The notes under the pieces are model-generated. The model was given only the letters and a program-made list of their open reading frames with translations. It was not told where the DNA came from and ran no database searches. A DNA stretch of 64,000 nt, taken from contig OX638368.1 in NCBI GenBank assembly GCA_951812925.1, forward strand, positions 153,932,492 to 153,996,491. The letters run 5' to 3'. Source of the DNA: Calliopum simillimum (taxonomy: Eukaryota > Arthropoda > Insecta > Diptera > Lauxaniidae). Within the stretch, counting starts at the first letter, position 1; every line of letters begins with the position of its first letter. The translations under genes were made by a program, and so were the position numbers. This document shows, piece by piece, positions 46,001-57,100 of this stretch.

Positions 46001-46515
46001 AGTTCTTGGTGTTTGTGTGAAATTTATTTGGATTATTTCAAAAAACTTTGAAACTTTTGCTTATGTGAGAGGTGCCACGTCCTCTTGTTCGAATTTGTCT
46101 AGATTTTGTTCAGAGCTTGCGCTAATCCTTTCTAGTCTTTATGTGTATTGTGGTTAAATTTTCGTGAAAAATACTCTTAAAGTTGCGTTTTGAATATATT
46201 TTTTGTATGGGCGGTTGGCGTGTCCGTTGCCCGATTTTGCTCATTTACAATCCCTCGAGCTAACTTTTACGGCAAATATATATATATATACATATACTCG
46301 TACTATACCAAATTGCATTGAATTATCTTGCGTAGTTTTCCCGTAAAAATATTTCCACAGACGGACTGCCAGCCAGCCAGACAGACGGATATGGCTATAT
46401 TGACTCAGGAGGCGACGCTGATCAAGAATATATACTTTTTATATCTGCCTAGCCTCCTTCTATTCGTTACAAACGAAAGGACAAAGTGAATATACCCTGG
46501 GTGTAGGGTATAAAA
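43080..46515 (-). repeat. Dispersed fly repeat, copy 5, interrupted
   Basis: At least two partial tandem units on the minus strand, ending GTGTAGGGCATAAC (43590) and GTGTAGGGTATAAAA (46503). Shared motifs are GGGCGGTAGGCGTGTCCGTT, CCCAGCCAGCCAGACAGA and ACGAAAGGACAAA. A complete hAT-like foldback element interrupts it at 43872-45720; without it the two sides rejoin as a normal family member at GTATGTACATTTTGGTTGC. Confidence 0.85.
43872..45720. mobile_element. Complete hAT-like foldback element (1849 bp)
   Basis: The ends TAGAGCGCCCA and TGGGCGCTCTA are perfect inverted repeats. ATGTACAT at 43864-43871 and 45721-45728 is a perfect 8-bp target duplication, pointing to hAT. Arms of about 500 bp mirror each other (AATCGGTAGTGGAAAAAACC, TTGGTCCAAAAATTAAATTTG, CATGACTTTTTTTCTATAAA). 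The centre (about 44400-45290) is not mirrored and contains no transposase frame. The same family supplies the half copy at 11784-12539. Confidence 0.94.
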
Positions 46516-47051
46516 ATAACATGCTTCATTTTTATTATATTATTTACCGGTTTTGGGACACCTGCGGGTACGGGACAGTCGATTTAGTTCTTTCATCCAA
46601 AGTGAAGTGAAAAGATCTATTGCTTATTATAAGTTCACACCTCTTGTCATAATTTGACTGTGAATAGTTTTTTATGATCTGTTTCAAAGTGCTACATTTT
46701 TGATGCAGCCATTTGAAAAAGTGCCATGCGTTAGCACTTAGTGTTTTATGTGTACTTTATGATACAAAAACATTATTTTTTGGCACTGCTGAAGAAATGT
46801 CATGTTCCGGATGTGGGAGGCATCATGATCCTGGAATAGGACACTTTATTTTTAGCACAAATAGGGTACAACTGTCAAATATCGACATGTATGTAATGAT
46901 ACATGAATGAAGGCTTGTATTAAAGTTCAATTATGTGGTTTTAATTTCGTATTTTCAAATTTTCATTGCATACCCATACCCGATGACTCTCCCCCATATT
47001 TTATATTTATTTTTTTCCATAATATTACTTTGAATTAATTTGAATTGCTAT
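46516..47051. other. Non-coding stretch, no gene seen
   Basis: No bounded element or gene recognised. The open frame at 46713-46910 (plus) has no known motif. Confidence 0.5.
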
Positions 47052-47292
47052 TATATATAGACAGTGTTATGCAATAACGAGTCAACCCACTCGAAATTAG
47101 TTTTGAGATATTTACGTTTTTGTGTAGATGTCGTAGAGCAAATGATATGAAAATGTCAAACAAATTTTGTTGTTTTCAACCTCTTATTAACAATATTTAG
47201 GTTCGGTTTTTTAAAAAAAGGTGCTTATTCATAAGTCGAAAAAAATTTGTTTTAGGGTTGACTCGTTATTGCATAACAGTGTCCATATATAA
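47052..47292. mobile_element. Miniature inverted-repeat element (about 241 bp)
   Basis: Arms TGTTATGCAATAACGAGTCA-ACCC and their complement ending GCATAACAGTGTCC, with flanking ATATATA on both sides extending the complementarity. It encloses about 160 bp without a frame. Confidence 0.83.
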
Positions 47293-48289
47293 GTATTATA
47301 TAGTATATTAAACGTTTTAAAAGCAACAAAATAAATTTCTTAAGTGTTTTCAATGGCAAAGTTATGGTTTTGCTTATGTAAGTTAGTTAACCAGTTGTCT
47401 ATACTACCTAGTGTGTCCATATGGCAACAGGACATTCTGAGTATCTTGTGGGCAGGATTTAAAAACTAATGATGCAGTTTTTCTAGTTATGCCTAAAATA
47501 GTATACCTCAAAAAAATCTTTTTGAAATTCGAAAAAAAATTTACATAGGGTGATTCGGGTTAACAATAAAATAAATTACTTAAAGAGAATAGCAGTGACA
47601 TTTGTATTTCCTTAAAAAAATAGTGATAAATGTCACATCTTAATAATAACATTACAATTATTTATTTAATTTGAGGTGGACATTAATTAAATAAAGCGAA
47701 AAAATAATCAACAAAGAAAAACCAAAATAAATAATCAAAGTTTTTTTAAAACATGTTGCAATAGTTGAAAAAATAAAGTTAACATAATAATAATAAAAAT
47801 ACCCAACTTATACGAATAAAATATATTAATTAGTGTAGCGCATCAAAGATTCGACCAGATTAATATCAAAATTAAGAAGCCATAATTGGATTTTTTTTTA
47901 AAAACGACGTTTTACTTCATATAATCCTTATATCATACGGAATAGTATTTATTAAATAACTTGGAATAGTGTTGGAGTTACTGTATTCAGTTGTCCTACA
48001 ACTAAGCAATGGAACAGCAATAATAAAACTACACCGTAAATTGCAATTTGTGTTATTAAGACTTTCCAAATAACCATCTCTAATACAAAACACTTTCAGA
48101 ACTTTATAATGGTACAAATGCCTAACAGGCAGAACATTAGTTTCTATGTTAAGCACTTTTTGTTAATACTTTCTCGTACATTTTTAAAAATGTGCTTACG
48201 CAATCGTAGATTTATTTTGTATTTATTTTTAATAAAGATTGATGAACATAACTTTCGCATTTAATTGTATGTACTTATGTACATTATAT
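47293..48289. other. Non-coding stretch, no gene seen
   Basis: AT-rich spacer DNA. The open frame at 47917-48156 (minus) shows no motif. Confidence 0.5.
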
Positions 48290-48600
48290 GTATGTTTGGA
48301 ACGGGCAAAACTTTTTCTCGAAAACGGCTACAGCGATTTTAATGAAACCTCGGATAATGTTAGATATTAGCTTTAGCTATTAACTTTGTAAATGCTCACC
48401 AGAGGGCATGGCATCGCATTAAATTTTAAATTTAATATAGTCATAACTCGCAAACCATACAAGATATTTGAATGAAATTTGGTGAGTGGGTACGGCTTGA
48501 TAATACCTTGTAACAGACAAAAAGTGGGCGGGATCGAAGAAGTGCCACGCCTACTTTATAGCCCTTGAAGATTTTGATTCAATATTACTCGAAAAAAAGT
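48290..48600 (+). repeat. Dispersed fly repeat, diverged copy 6
   Basis: Contains GAAAACGGCTACAGCGATTT, AAATTTGGTGAGTGGGTACG and AGTGCCACGCCTACTTTAT. Diverged from the other family members, so assignment is tentative. Confidence 0.5.
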
Positions 48601-48644
48601 TTTTGATATTTTCTATACCATTCGATGCTTTCCGAGTTTTTTTT

Positions 48645-48775
48645 TATTATTATTTTCATCGGTTTATTTATCATTTTGAAAGCATGACCGTTAGAACTGA
48701 CAAGATAAAAGTTTCATAACAAAAAATAGCTATAAATAAAAACATCGACTAAAATAATAAGATTAGATTGTTGAC
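48645..48775. repeat. Repeat shared with 22955-23085
   Basis: Same order of motifs as the other copy: CATCGGTTTATTTATCATTT, GAAAGCATGA, CAAAAAATAG, AAAACATCGA and AGATTGTTG. Confidence 0.7.
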
Positions 48776-50433
48776 CGAGCAGGGATCGGTCTCCAGGTAC
48801 TTAATACTGATAAGTGCAAATAAGTACCCCATCCAAATAAACATTTTAATGTTTGATTCATTTATTCTTATTCCGTAGATTATTTAAATTCATAGTGTTG
48901 CTATTTGCGTTGTTATTTTTTTGCTTAAGATTGAATTTATTTGGATAGAGAAATTATCGAAAAGTATCCGAAAACACTAAAAAAATGGGCAAGGGTTTTA
49001 CATTATCGGAAACCATCGAAAAATTCGCCAGCAATCGGAATAAATTGAGCAAGTTACAAACGTTCTTATATACATTTGTCTTAAGTCAGAAAATATTTTA
49101 TTAGTGAATATGGAATAAGTCCCACTAAAGTATAACAAGTTAATTAATGATAATGGAATAAGTCAATTCAGAGCAAAAATACTCGGCTTTTTTCTATTAC
49201 ATTTATAAACATTTTTACAGTCAAACAAAATTTGATAAATTTAGAGTAGTAAGCCATTTATGCCAATTAAATAACGCTAAACAATATTTTTAACTTGATA
49301 TAAAGGAAGTATTTCCAAAAATTGACTTCCACTTTCAGAAAAACAGTTTTTTTAAAAATATATTTTGAGTTACTAATGATGAAACCATGGAGCACATATA
49401 GCTAATTATAACTACCATAAGCTCAAATTTACCAAAATTATGGACTTACTCCACTTTCAAATAAACCCATTCAAATATTAATTTTTTAAACTTAAAAATA
49501 TTGTTTTATTTATTATTAATTGTTATCTCCGTGTACACAAAATATTCAATTATCATGCGATTCTTTTGAATCGGAAATATAATATAAAATAAAAATTACA
49601 AAAAAAAAAAACAATTTTTAGTGATTAGTGTTTTTAAGTGTTAGTGTTTTAAGTGTTTTTAAGAATAAGAATAACAAAACTGTCCATGATTCTTGGAATT
49701 ATCAATTATTTATTTAATTAAGTATGTTGTATTGAAGACATCAGAGTGACAATGCGCATTACTAGGAAGATAAGCTGACAAATTCGGCGATGTGTCAAAG
49801 TTGACGCATTTGCATTTTACTGAGATAACACAAAAAAGTCGTGATTTTAAGTCTTTTTTCAATTATTAAAAAGTAATTAAAGTAATTTGCTTTTTTCTAA
49901 ACTAAAAATGGATAAAGTTGACGCTGGAATGGGTAATGCAATTTAGTTTGAAACATTAAAATAAATCTAAAATTAAAATGAGATCCCAGACTTTTAACCT
50001 TTTTTTTAAATTTCAAATTTCGTGTGAGCTTTCGCAATTTTTTAGTTTTAGGAAACCTGAAACTAGTTATATGTTGCTATTGTGAATAATATTTCAAAAT
50101 ATAGACGACCGATTTTGCCCGTTTTTTTTAGTGAATTTTTTTTGTCAGGTATCTCATTTTGCGCAATTCCAAACTATTCGAATTCTGGTTGCAATAGGCA
50201 GACAAAAAAGATGAAGCTGATTTTCAATTTGTTATTAGAAAATACTGAAGATTATACTAGTCTTAGTTACATGCGGAAAAGTGCGCATAATTTCTGCACT
50301 AGATTTTTCGAAAAATTAAGATATTTGAAGTTTATTGTATTTTGTTCTTCTGTATCATAGACAATATATTTATGAAGAAAATAAGATACTACTTATGAAA
50401 ATCGATGGAAAAATGCAAAAGTTGTATACAATT
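48776..50433. other. Non-coding stretch, no gene seen
   Basis: AT-rich spacer DNA with tandem GTGTTTTTAAGTGTTAGTG near 49627-49660. A tiny ATG-to-donor segment at 49908-49933 was considered and not called. Confidence 0.5.
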
Positions 50434-50699
50434 AATTGAGGAGTGGCCGTACCAAAGGGCCTAAGTACCATTTCGAGGCAAAAGTAATGTCATACATATT
50501 ATGTGGCATAATAATCATTTATTTGACCGGTATCATTTTTGTAACATAATGCCATCAATTTCACTTTATCGAGTTAATTTTTCGTAAAAACAAAAAACAA
50601 TTGTTACTATTTCTAACAAAATGTCACCCGATTCATATTATGACACAACTTTTGCCTCGAAATGGTACTTAGGCCCTTTGGTACGGCCACTCCTCAATT
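50434..50699. mobile_element. Foldback element, 266 bp
   Basis: Arms AATTGAGGAGTGGCCGTACC... and the complement ending CCACTCCTCAATT stay perfect for about 50 bp through GGCCTAAGTACCATTTCGAGG. The interior contains ATGACATTACTTTTG-type and TTTTCGTAAAAACA motifs also found inside the foldback element at 14271-15580, so the two are related. Confidence 0.9.
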
Positions 50700-50833
50700 G
50701 ATAAATTACTAAAATGCATTTTTGCCTATTTTTTTCGTTTTTTTGTAATAAACTGTTCCATAATTTGAAACTTTTTGTAAAACACATGAGAAAATCAAAA
50801 AAATTCTTAAAGTAGGCGTTAAAATAAATACCC

Positions 50834-51290
50834 GTGTCTTGTCGTTTTTCTCCAGCACGTCAGATTTTTGAAAAAAAAAAAAAACAAAAATAAGTCATTC
50901 TTGTGTTAAATCGATGGATTTAACTATATGATCCTTTTATCTGAGGTATAACATGTGTTCAATAAACTTATGCAGGATATTTTGAGGAATATATTTTTAA
51001 AAAATTTTAACCCTCACATGTGGATCATTTTGACCCCCATATGTAGGTCAAAATTACCTACATGTGGGGGTTCAAGAGGGTTAAAATTGTCTACAAAAAT
51101 ATTCTTCGTAATATCCTGAATCAGTTTACTGGACACATGATACACCTCAGATGTAAGGATCATATAGTTAAATCCATCGATTTAACACAAGAATGACTTA
51201 TTTTTGTTTTTTTCATGTACAGTGGATTGAAAAACTTCAAAAATCGATTAAAAAAATTTGACGTGCTGGAGAAAAACGACGAGACATACG
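50834..51290. mobile_element. Foldback element, about 457 bp
   Basis: Arms TCGTTTTTCTCCAGCACGTC and GACGTGCTGGAGAAAAACGA, continuing through AATAAGTCATTCTTGTGTTA and ATCGATGGATTTAACTATAT to a central TGACCCCCATATGTAGGTCA region. No frame. Confidence 0.88.
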
Positions 51291-51734
51291 TTTAAACACA
51301 AACATTAGTTCTTGAGATGTTTGTATTTAAGTGGAACTATCTTTTTTTTTTGGTCCAAAAACCGAAAATGACCGATATCTCGAAAACGACACGAAAAAAA
51401 AATAATGCGATTATCGGAATCAGCAGCCTATTTTACATATAAAATGAATAATGGCATTCAATCGGAAAAAAATTTTTAATCATTTGTAAACTAGTGTTAT
51501 TATAGACATTCCTTATGCAAGGCAGTTACAAACACAACTGTAAACACATTCTTTTCATAGTTTTGCCCAGCAAACCTTTGGTAGATCTTTGATTCTTCCA
51601 AATTATTCGGCAAGAATTTACAACTCTTCAAGGCAAATTTACCGCTACAAAGCGTCAGCGCGTAAAAAAAAAAAAAAATAGCTGGGCTTGGACTATGTTA
51701 TTAGAATTCCCTCTTATTGATAAAATTGGACTGT

Positions 51735-52252
51735 ATTTACAAAATTGTTTCATCACGTCTTAGTTTTTAGATAAAATGACAAATCCAAAGCCACGATTTA
51801 CATCCGCGCAAAAAAAAGACTAAAAAACCACCAACCTTTCGTTACATGAATCTTGTTTCAAACGATATAAAATTTAAAAAAATCTTTTCACTGTTTTGAG
51901 CGCAGTTATCACAGTTTTGTTTTGGTACCAAAACTTAAGGATTGAACCGTAAATAATAAACTTGATTCCTTTTGAACTAAGAACTTTAATTCATTTTAGT
52001 TATGAAAATACATACATAAGAGTACAGAGATAATTATCAATTCCATGGCTTTTATTGTATACAAATGCCTGTATTTAAATTTTTCAATCAAAAGAACTCA
52101 AGTTTGTTTTATATTGTTTTAAGCCAGATTCATGTAACGAAAGGTTTGTGGTTTTTGGTTCTTAAATTTATTTTTGCTCGGATGTAATTCGTGATTTTGG
52201 ATTTGTCGTTTTATCTGAAAACTGAGACGTGATGATGCAATTTTGTAAAAAC
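51735..52252. mobile_element. Foldback element, about 518 bp
   Basis: Arms TTTACAAAATTGTTTCATCA-CGTC and complement GACGTGATGATGCAATTTTG, continuing through AAAATGACAAATCCAAA and CCTTTCGTTACATGAATCTT. A further partial arm (TTTGTCTGAAAACTAAGACG) is repeated at 52808-52830. Confidence 0.87.
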
Positions 52253-52952
52253 TAATGGGGGCCGGTGAAAGTTTTTTGCACTCTCCCGGCAACGAGGAGA
52301 TTTTAATGCTCTTTCACCCACTTTTTTGTCATCACTATAACAATGGTACTGTTACAAGTAATTTTGTTTCAACGATTGTTTTCAACGGATTCTGATTTGG
52401 AAGGGTTCAATGCATCTCTGTAATTTTTTTCAGATTTTTTCGAGGCGTAGGACACCATAAAAATGCAATTGCTAATAAACAATTTGTGAATTTATAACAA
52501 CATTGTCAATTTTTTTCGCAAATATTCAAACCTTATGATCAGTGGAGCTGTTAAAAATTTATAGCATTTCGAATAAATGGTTGTTGAGAATTTTTATTGA
52601 CTTTGATTGCTATGGCAAAAATATTCTTTTGCGAAATCTTTTCGCGGACTAATTTTTACCATCTTCAGCAACAGATTTATGTAACAATTTTAGAATAATC
52701 TTTTGGGGTGGGCGAATTCACGAATTTTTACCTATATTTTCTCAATAAAACAGGCGTAAAAATAAATCTGGCGAACGGATTTAAATGGTGATTTTGGATT
52801 TTTCATTTTGTCTGAAAACTAAGACGTGATTATGTCCATAGCTAGGAATACTAAGTACATATATGAAGTCCAAACTCAGATAAAATTAAAAGTCCAAAAT
52901 TTGCTGAACAGTGTATTTGTACAAAAACTCACTATTTCTAATAAAAAAAAGT
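52253..52952. other. Last part of the spacer, no gene seen
   Basis: No gene recognised. It ends directly at the TTAA that starts the right arm. Confidence 0.55.
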
Positions 52953-52956
52953 TTAA

Positions 52957-54238
52957 CCCATTCCCCGCCAGCGATGCCATACGGCACAGTTAAAACGCAT
53001 TACCCGAATGTGCACCAAAATCATTTTGTAACTTTTTCGCGCAGGCTTGTTGTTTTTTATGTGCGTAGAAATATTTGATCTTTCATTTGATGCATTCCAC
53101 GCGTAAATATTCCATCAACTTTTCAAGCGTGAGCGGAGAGGAAGTGATCATTGAAAAATTATTCGAAAAAAATCGATTATTTCATCGAGACGTCGGCGAG
53201 TAGCAAAAAATTATTTATTTGTATTTCGATTTTGAAAAAATTAATTATGCCAAATTGAAGAGTAAAGTGCATTTATATTTTTCCATTAGTTGTTCCTTAC
53301 TAAGTGATAGGCCTGAACATATTTTAAGTGTGTCATATGGCATCACTGGCGGGAACCGCTTATGAGAAGTTTGGAGGTAGATTAATTTTCATTTATTTCA
53401 ATAATTCAATTCATAAATAATTTATATGACGTTCGTTCCCTCCTATTCCACTTTTACATCGATAATTTATTAACTGGAATCCCAGTTTTAAATTATTTGC
53501 AAAGCCTAGGCTACAATGTAACGGGAACCATAAGAGAAAATTGCATTCCACACAACTGCCCACTTCCTGGAAAGACATCATGAAAAAAAAAAAAAAACCA
53601 AGAGGGCATATCAAATTTGCAGAAAACAAGGAATTTTACCTCGCCATTGTAAAGTGGAATGATAATAATTACGTTTTAGTTGCTTCTACTTCACATGGAA
53701 GAGATCTAAAATCGATAGCTACGCTCTTTTGTAGAACAGAATGGAAGCTATAATGGTCGAAAGTCCAAAGGCTGTCGAACCATATAATAAATGTATGGAA
53801 GGAACTAATCGAATAGATCAAAATTCACGTTTTGATGGAATCGCTCATTACGTTGGTGAATGTGATCGACGTAAGTAGATGTAAATAAAGACCGTGCAAA
53901 AACCAATTCTGAGACAAATGCATAAGATACAATGTAGATTTATGCGTTAGATGTTTCTTCAAATATCACACTACCGCGGATTAGTATGCTAACTTACCAT
54001 TTTTATTCAAAAATATGTATGTAAACGTGTAAAAAATAGAATTTTAAATAAAACTCAAAGTAAATTTTTTGCTAAGAGGTTCCCGCCAGTGATGCCATAT
54101 GGCACCAGGGCACCATGGAAATATGGGGCTTGGTCGCTGAAAAAGCTAACCGGATTTGAACTCAGGAACCTTCTTTTACCCCCCAAACAAAAATTCACCA
54201 TCAAACTCAAAAAAATAAGTGCTGGCGGGGGGAATGGG
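52957..54238 (+). mobile_element. piggyBac relic, right copy
   Basis: Inverted ends CCCATTCCCCGCCAGCG and GCTGGCGGGGGGAATGGG with TTAA at 52953-52956 and 54239-54242. Fragments of the transposase read FDNLLTGIPVLNYLQSLGYN, VTGTIRENCIPHNCPLPGK, then after a stop KKPRGHIKFAENKEFYLA, IVKWNDNNYVLVASTSHG, and further on NKCMEGTNRIDQN, all in the usual order of the piggyBac DDE domain. Upstream coding sequence is largely missing. Non-functional. Confidence 0.93.
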
Positions 54239-54507
54239 TTAAAAGATTCTATTGAATAAATTGATAATCGTAAATAAGAGTGCGTTATCAATTTTGTTTT
54301 AATGTGACGAAAAAGCAAAAAAAAAACAAAAACAAAAACTACACTGAAAACGCGAATGATAACAAAAGCCGCAGTATGAAAAATAATGCTTAAAAGATAC
54401 ATGTTTGGTAAATAATTGCACAGAAATTCATTGAATTCAGCTAAAGTAACACGATTTTGTAAAATAACACTCATAGTTGAAATAACATTAAAATAAAATT
54501 TAATAAA

Positions 54508-55525
54508 ATGAAAACGTTCGTAGTGCTGGTAAGTTGCAAAAAAGCGAAAGCAAAAATTTAAATGAAGTTTCGTAAAAGTGATATAACATTAGGAAAGTTT
54601 AAAAACAATGGAAAATGTAGTCAAAATATAAACTAATTATTCGAATCTCAATTAAGGGATAATTTTGTTTTACATTCTCTTAAAAAACTTCATAAAAATT
54701 TTAAAAGCATACAACGAATACGAACTTCAAAATATTTATCATTTTTTATTTAATTTCAATCTAAGTGTAATTCTCCTTTATTTCAAACGAAAATAAGTTT
54801 TACTTAATGTTGTCATTTGGGTTTTTTGTTTCTCTTCTATTACTTTACTACATGTTATCATACATAACAAAAATAACAGCAAAAACTTATTGTAATAAAC
54901 TTTTCAAATTAATGATATTTCTTCCTATTTATGAATCTTCAAGGTCACACTAAGCATTATTTGTGCATGCGTTCACGCTGATGTCTCACACTTGCAGCAG
55001 CCATATGGTAGCACAACATATGAACCTGTCGCTGCAGGGCGCGTTCCCGGTCATGTTGATCGTCAACATACAGAAGTCCCTGATGGCTCTTATATCGATC
55101 CAAAGAATGAGCTACGTACTGTACAATATGCAGCTGATAAAAATAGTTTTCATCCGGAACTCATTCATGAATTGGAAGATATCGAGTCGGTACAACGCGC
55201 CGAACAGAAACACTATGCACCTTACAATCGAATTGCGCAAGAGCATGCACAGGCTGCGCAGACGCAACAATACGAAGAACCGCAGCATTATGCACAGTCA
55301 CAACAGCACCATTATCATAATCATGTTCATATGGTGAGTTAAAGCTTTCGTTTTTGCATTATTGACTTACAGACTGCGGTGGTATTAAGTAGATCTTTCT
55401 GCAAAAAGTTACCCATTTTACCCAAAAACGATTGTAAGCTGCACTTCAATATTTAGGGAAAGGGAGCGAAATATGGACTACGTGGCCAATATGGACCACA
55501 CGGTTATTTCCCACTGCATACATAG
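54508..55525 (+). CDS. R&R-type cuticular protein, right copy
   Basis: Three exons, 54508-54528, 54944-55333 and 55457-55525, join in frame (introns 415 and 123 nt, phase 0, GTAAGT and GTGAGT donors) to 159 residues. Residues 1-19 (MKTFVVLVTLSIICACVHA) are a signal peptide whose short first exon is typical of insect cuticle genes. The mature part has GRVPGHVDRQHTEVPDG, then SYIDPKNELRTVQYAADKNS and FHP, a charged helix, a Gln/His-rich tail (QSQQHHYHNHVHM) and GKGAKYGLRGQYGPHGYF. Compared with the left copy, eight residues (SGVKRGAF) just before SYIDP are deleted; they contain conserved positions of the R&R chitin-binding motif, so binding may be weakened. A piggyBac relic lies 270 bp upstream. 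Expected role: structural cuticle protein binding chitin outside epidermal cells. Confidence 0.85.
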
Positions 55526-55705
55526 GACTTACCGTTATTCATGTTCAAACTTTACGCTAATACATAAAGCTTATAATAATGCGATTTTAGCGTTCGGTGA
55601 AGTCGCATGTTGCTGTGAAGTTGTTTTTTCTAAAAAAATTTTTAGTGATTCATTTTTTCTAGAGAGTAAATTTCATTATTTCACTTTAAAGACATCGTGT
55701 TTTTA

Positions 55706-55711
55706 AATAAA
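55706..55711 (+). terminator. Poly-A signal of the cuticle gene
   Basis: AATAAA about 180 nt past the stop codon. The mirrored TTTATT is at 39562-39567 for the left copy. Confidence 0.5.
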
Positions 55712-55898
55712 TCATTAATTATATAAAGTAAGTGAATACCATTTATAATTTATAAGCACAAATTAGTTCATTAACTGCAAGAGTTTTTGATAAAAAAACA
55801 ATTTATTTCACCAACACGTGGTGTGGGTAATATGGACCACCAAAGAAAAAAGCGTCAAAAACAAATGTATTTGTCATCTTTTTCAGATGGGGAATCTA

Positions 55899-57100
55899 AG
55901 AACTGCCCCAGAAAAATTTGATACCTACTTTGTTTTTCATCAATAAAAAAATACGTAATGTATTTTTTTTTAAATATTGTTATTTTATTTATTAATGAGT
56001 AGTATAACGAACATAAATAATCTTGCACTATTAACAAATATTTATTTTATATAAAGATATTTTACTTTTTTCTTAAGCCCCTTCATTAAGTTTTGTACAG
56101 TTGTTTCGTTGATAGTACCGTACGACCTTTGCCACTTATTTTTGAAATCTTTTAAATTTTTTGCAGTACTTTTACTCTTCCAAACTTCTGATTTCATTAG
56201 AGCCCAATATCTCTCAATAGGTCGAAGCCCTGGGCAGTTAGGTGGATTCGCATTTTTGGGATCAAAATTTACGTTATTGCTATTTTACCATTCTATGGTA
56301 GCTTTAGAGTAGTGAGAGGTTCTTTAATCAGGCCAGAACATTACAGTACCCCCGTGCTCACGAATAAGTGGCAAAATACGTTTTTGAAGGCATTCATTAA
56401 TACAAATTTTCGAGTTAATTGTGCCCTGTGTTACAAAAAAACTGCTTCTCAGACCGCAAGTGCATATGGCCTACCAAACCATGTACTGCTTGGGAAATTT
56501 TGTAATTTTCTTTTCTTTAAATTTGCTCTATACCTGGCTCTTCTCCGCGCAAATTCGTGTCCTGGTAGCTGTTTAAAATCTGCCTTAACGTTTGTTTCAT
56601 TGTCCATTATGCAGAAGTCAAATTAAGTCAGGTATAACTTTCGAGCTCGCTTTTGAGCCTCTAACTGCTTTTCATCGGAAAGTTTTTTCTTTAGTCTTTT
56701 TAAAGAAGATTTTGAGGTTCCTGCTCTGGCAGCCATATCTCGTTCTGAAGTGTTAGGACTCTGCTTAAAAAGGCGCTTCACCTTTTTCACCAACTGTGGG
56801 TCTATACTGGCTTTTCTACCTGAACCCTTTTTCCGCGTAATAAGTTGACCCTTTCGATAATTCGAAATAACCCTTTGGACAGTGATTTTTGATGCACGTT
56901 TTTTTAGTTATGGCTGATCATTTTAATTTTGGTTTTTGCAAGTTAGTGTACAAAATGAGTTTGCGCTTTTTTTCTTGATTGCTAGACATCTTTATCGTTT
57001 GAAGTTCGATTACCAAGTGTTATATATTTTTGTAATCGCCATGTTATATAGAAAAAAAAGCACCTATATTTCGACCTGCACAGTAATCAGGTAATCCTTA
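55899..57100 (-). mobile_element. Tc1-like DD37E transposon, right copy
   Basis: The end AGAACTGCCCCAGAAAAATT at 55899 is preceded by TA. The opposite end has lost about 45 bp including the inverted repeat: the left arm has AAGGACTGCCCC... where this copy runs from AAGGA straight to TTACCTGAT (read on the minus strand, around 57085-57100). The 97-bp miniature element of the left copy is absent. Confidence 0.88.
56042..56989 (-). pseudogene. DD37E transposase, inactive, right copy
   Basis: Same family and layout as 38198-39112, read on the minus strand from the ATG at 56987-56989. It shares the three in-frame stops after YLT, FWPD and IEW. Unlike the left copy, it keeps a longer C-terminus (VQNLMKGLKKKVKYLYIK), showing that the left copy has a small 3' deletion. 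Inactive. Confidence 0.88.

Noticed and set aside
49908..49933. Short ATG segment (MDKVDAGM) followed by a GTAATG donor
   Set aside because: Eight codons with a weak donor and no second exon; too little to call a gene start.
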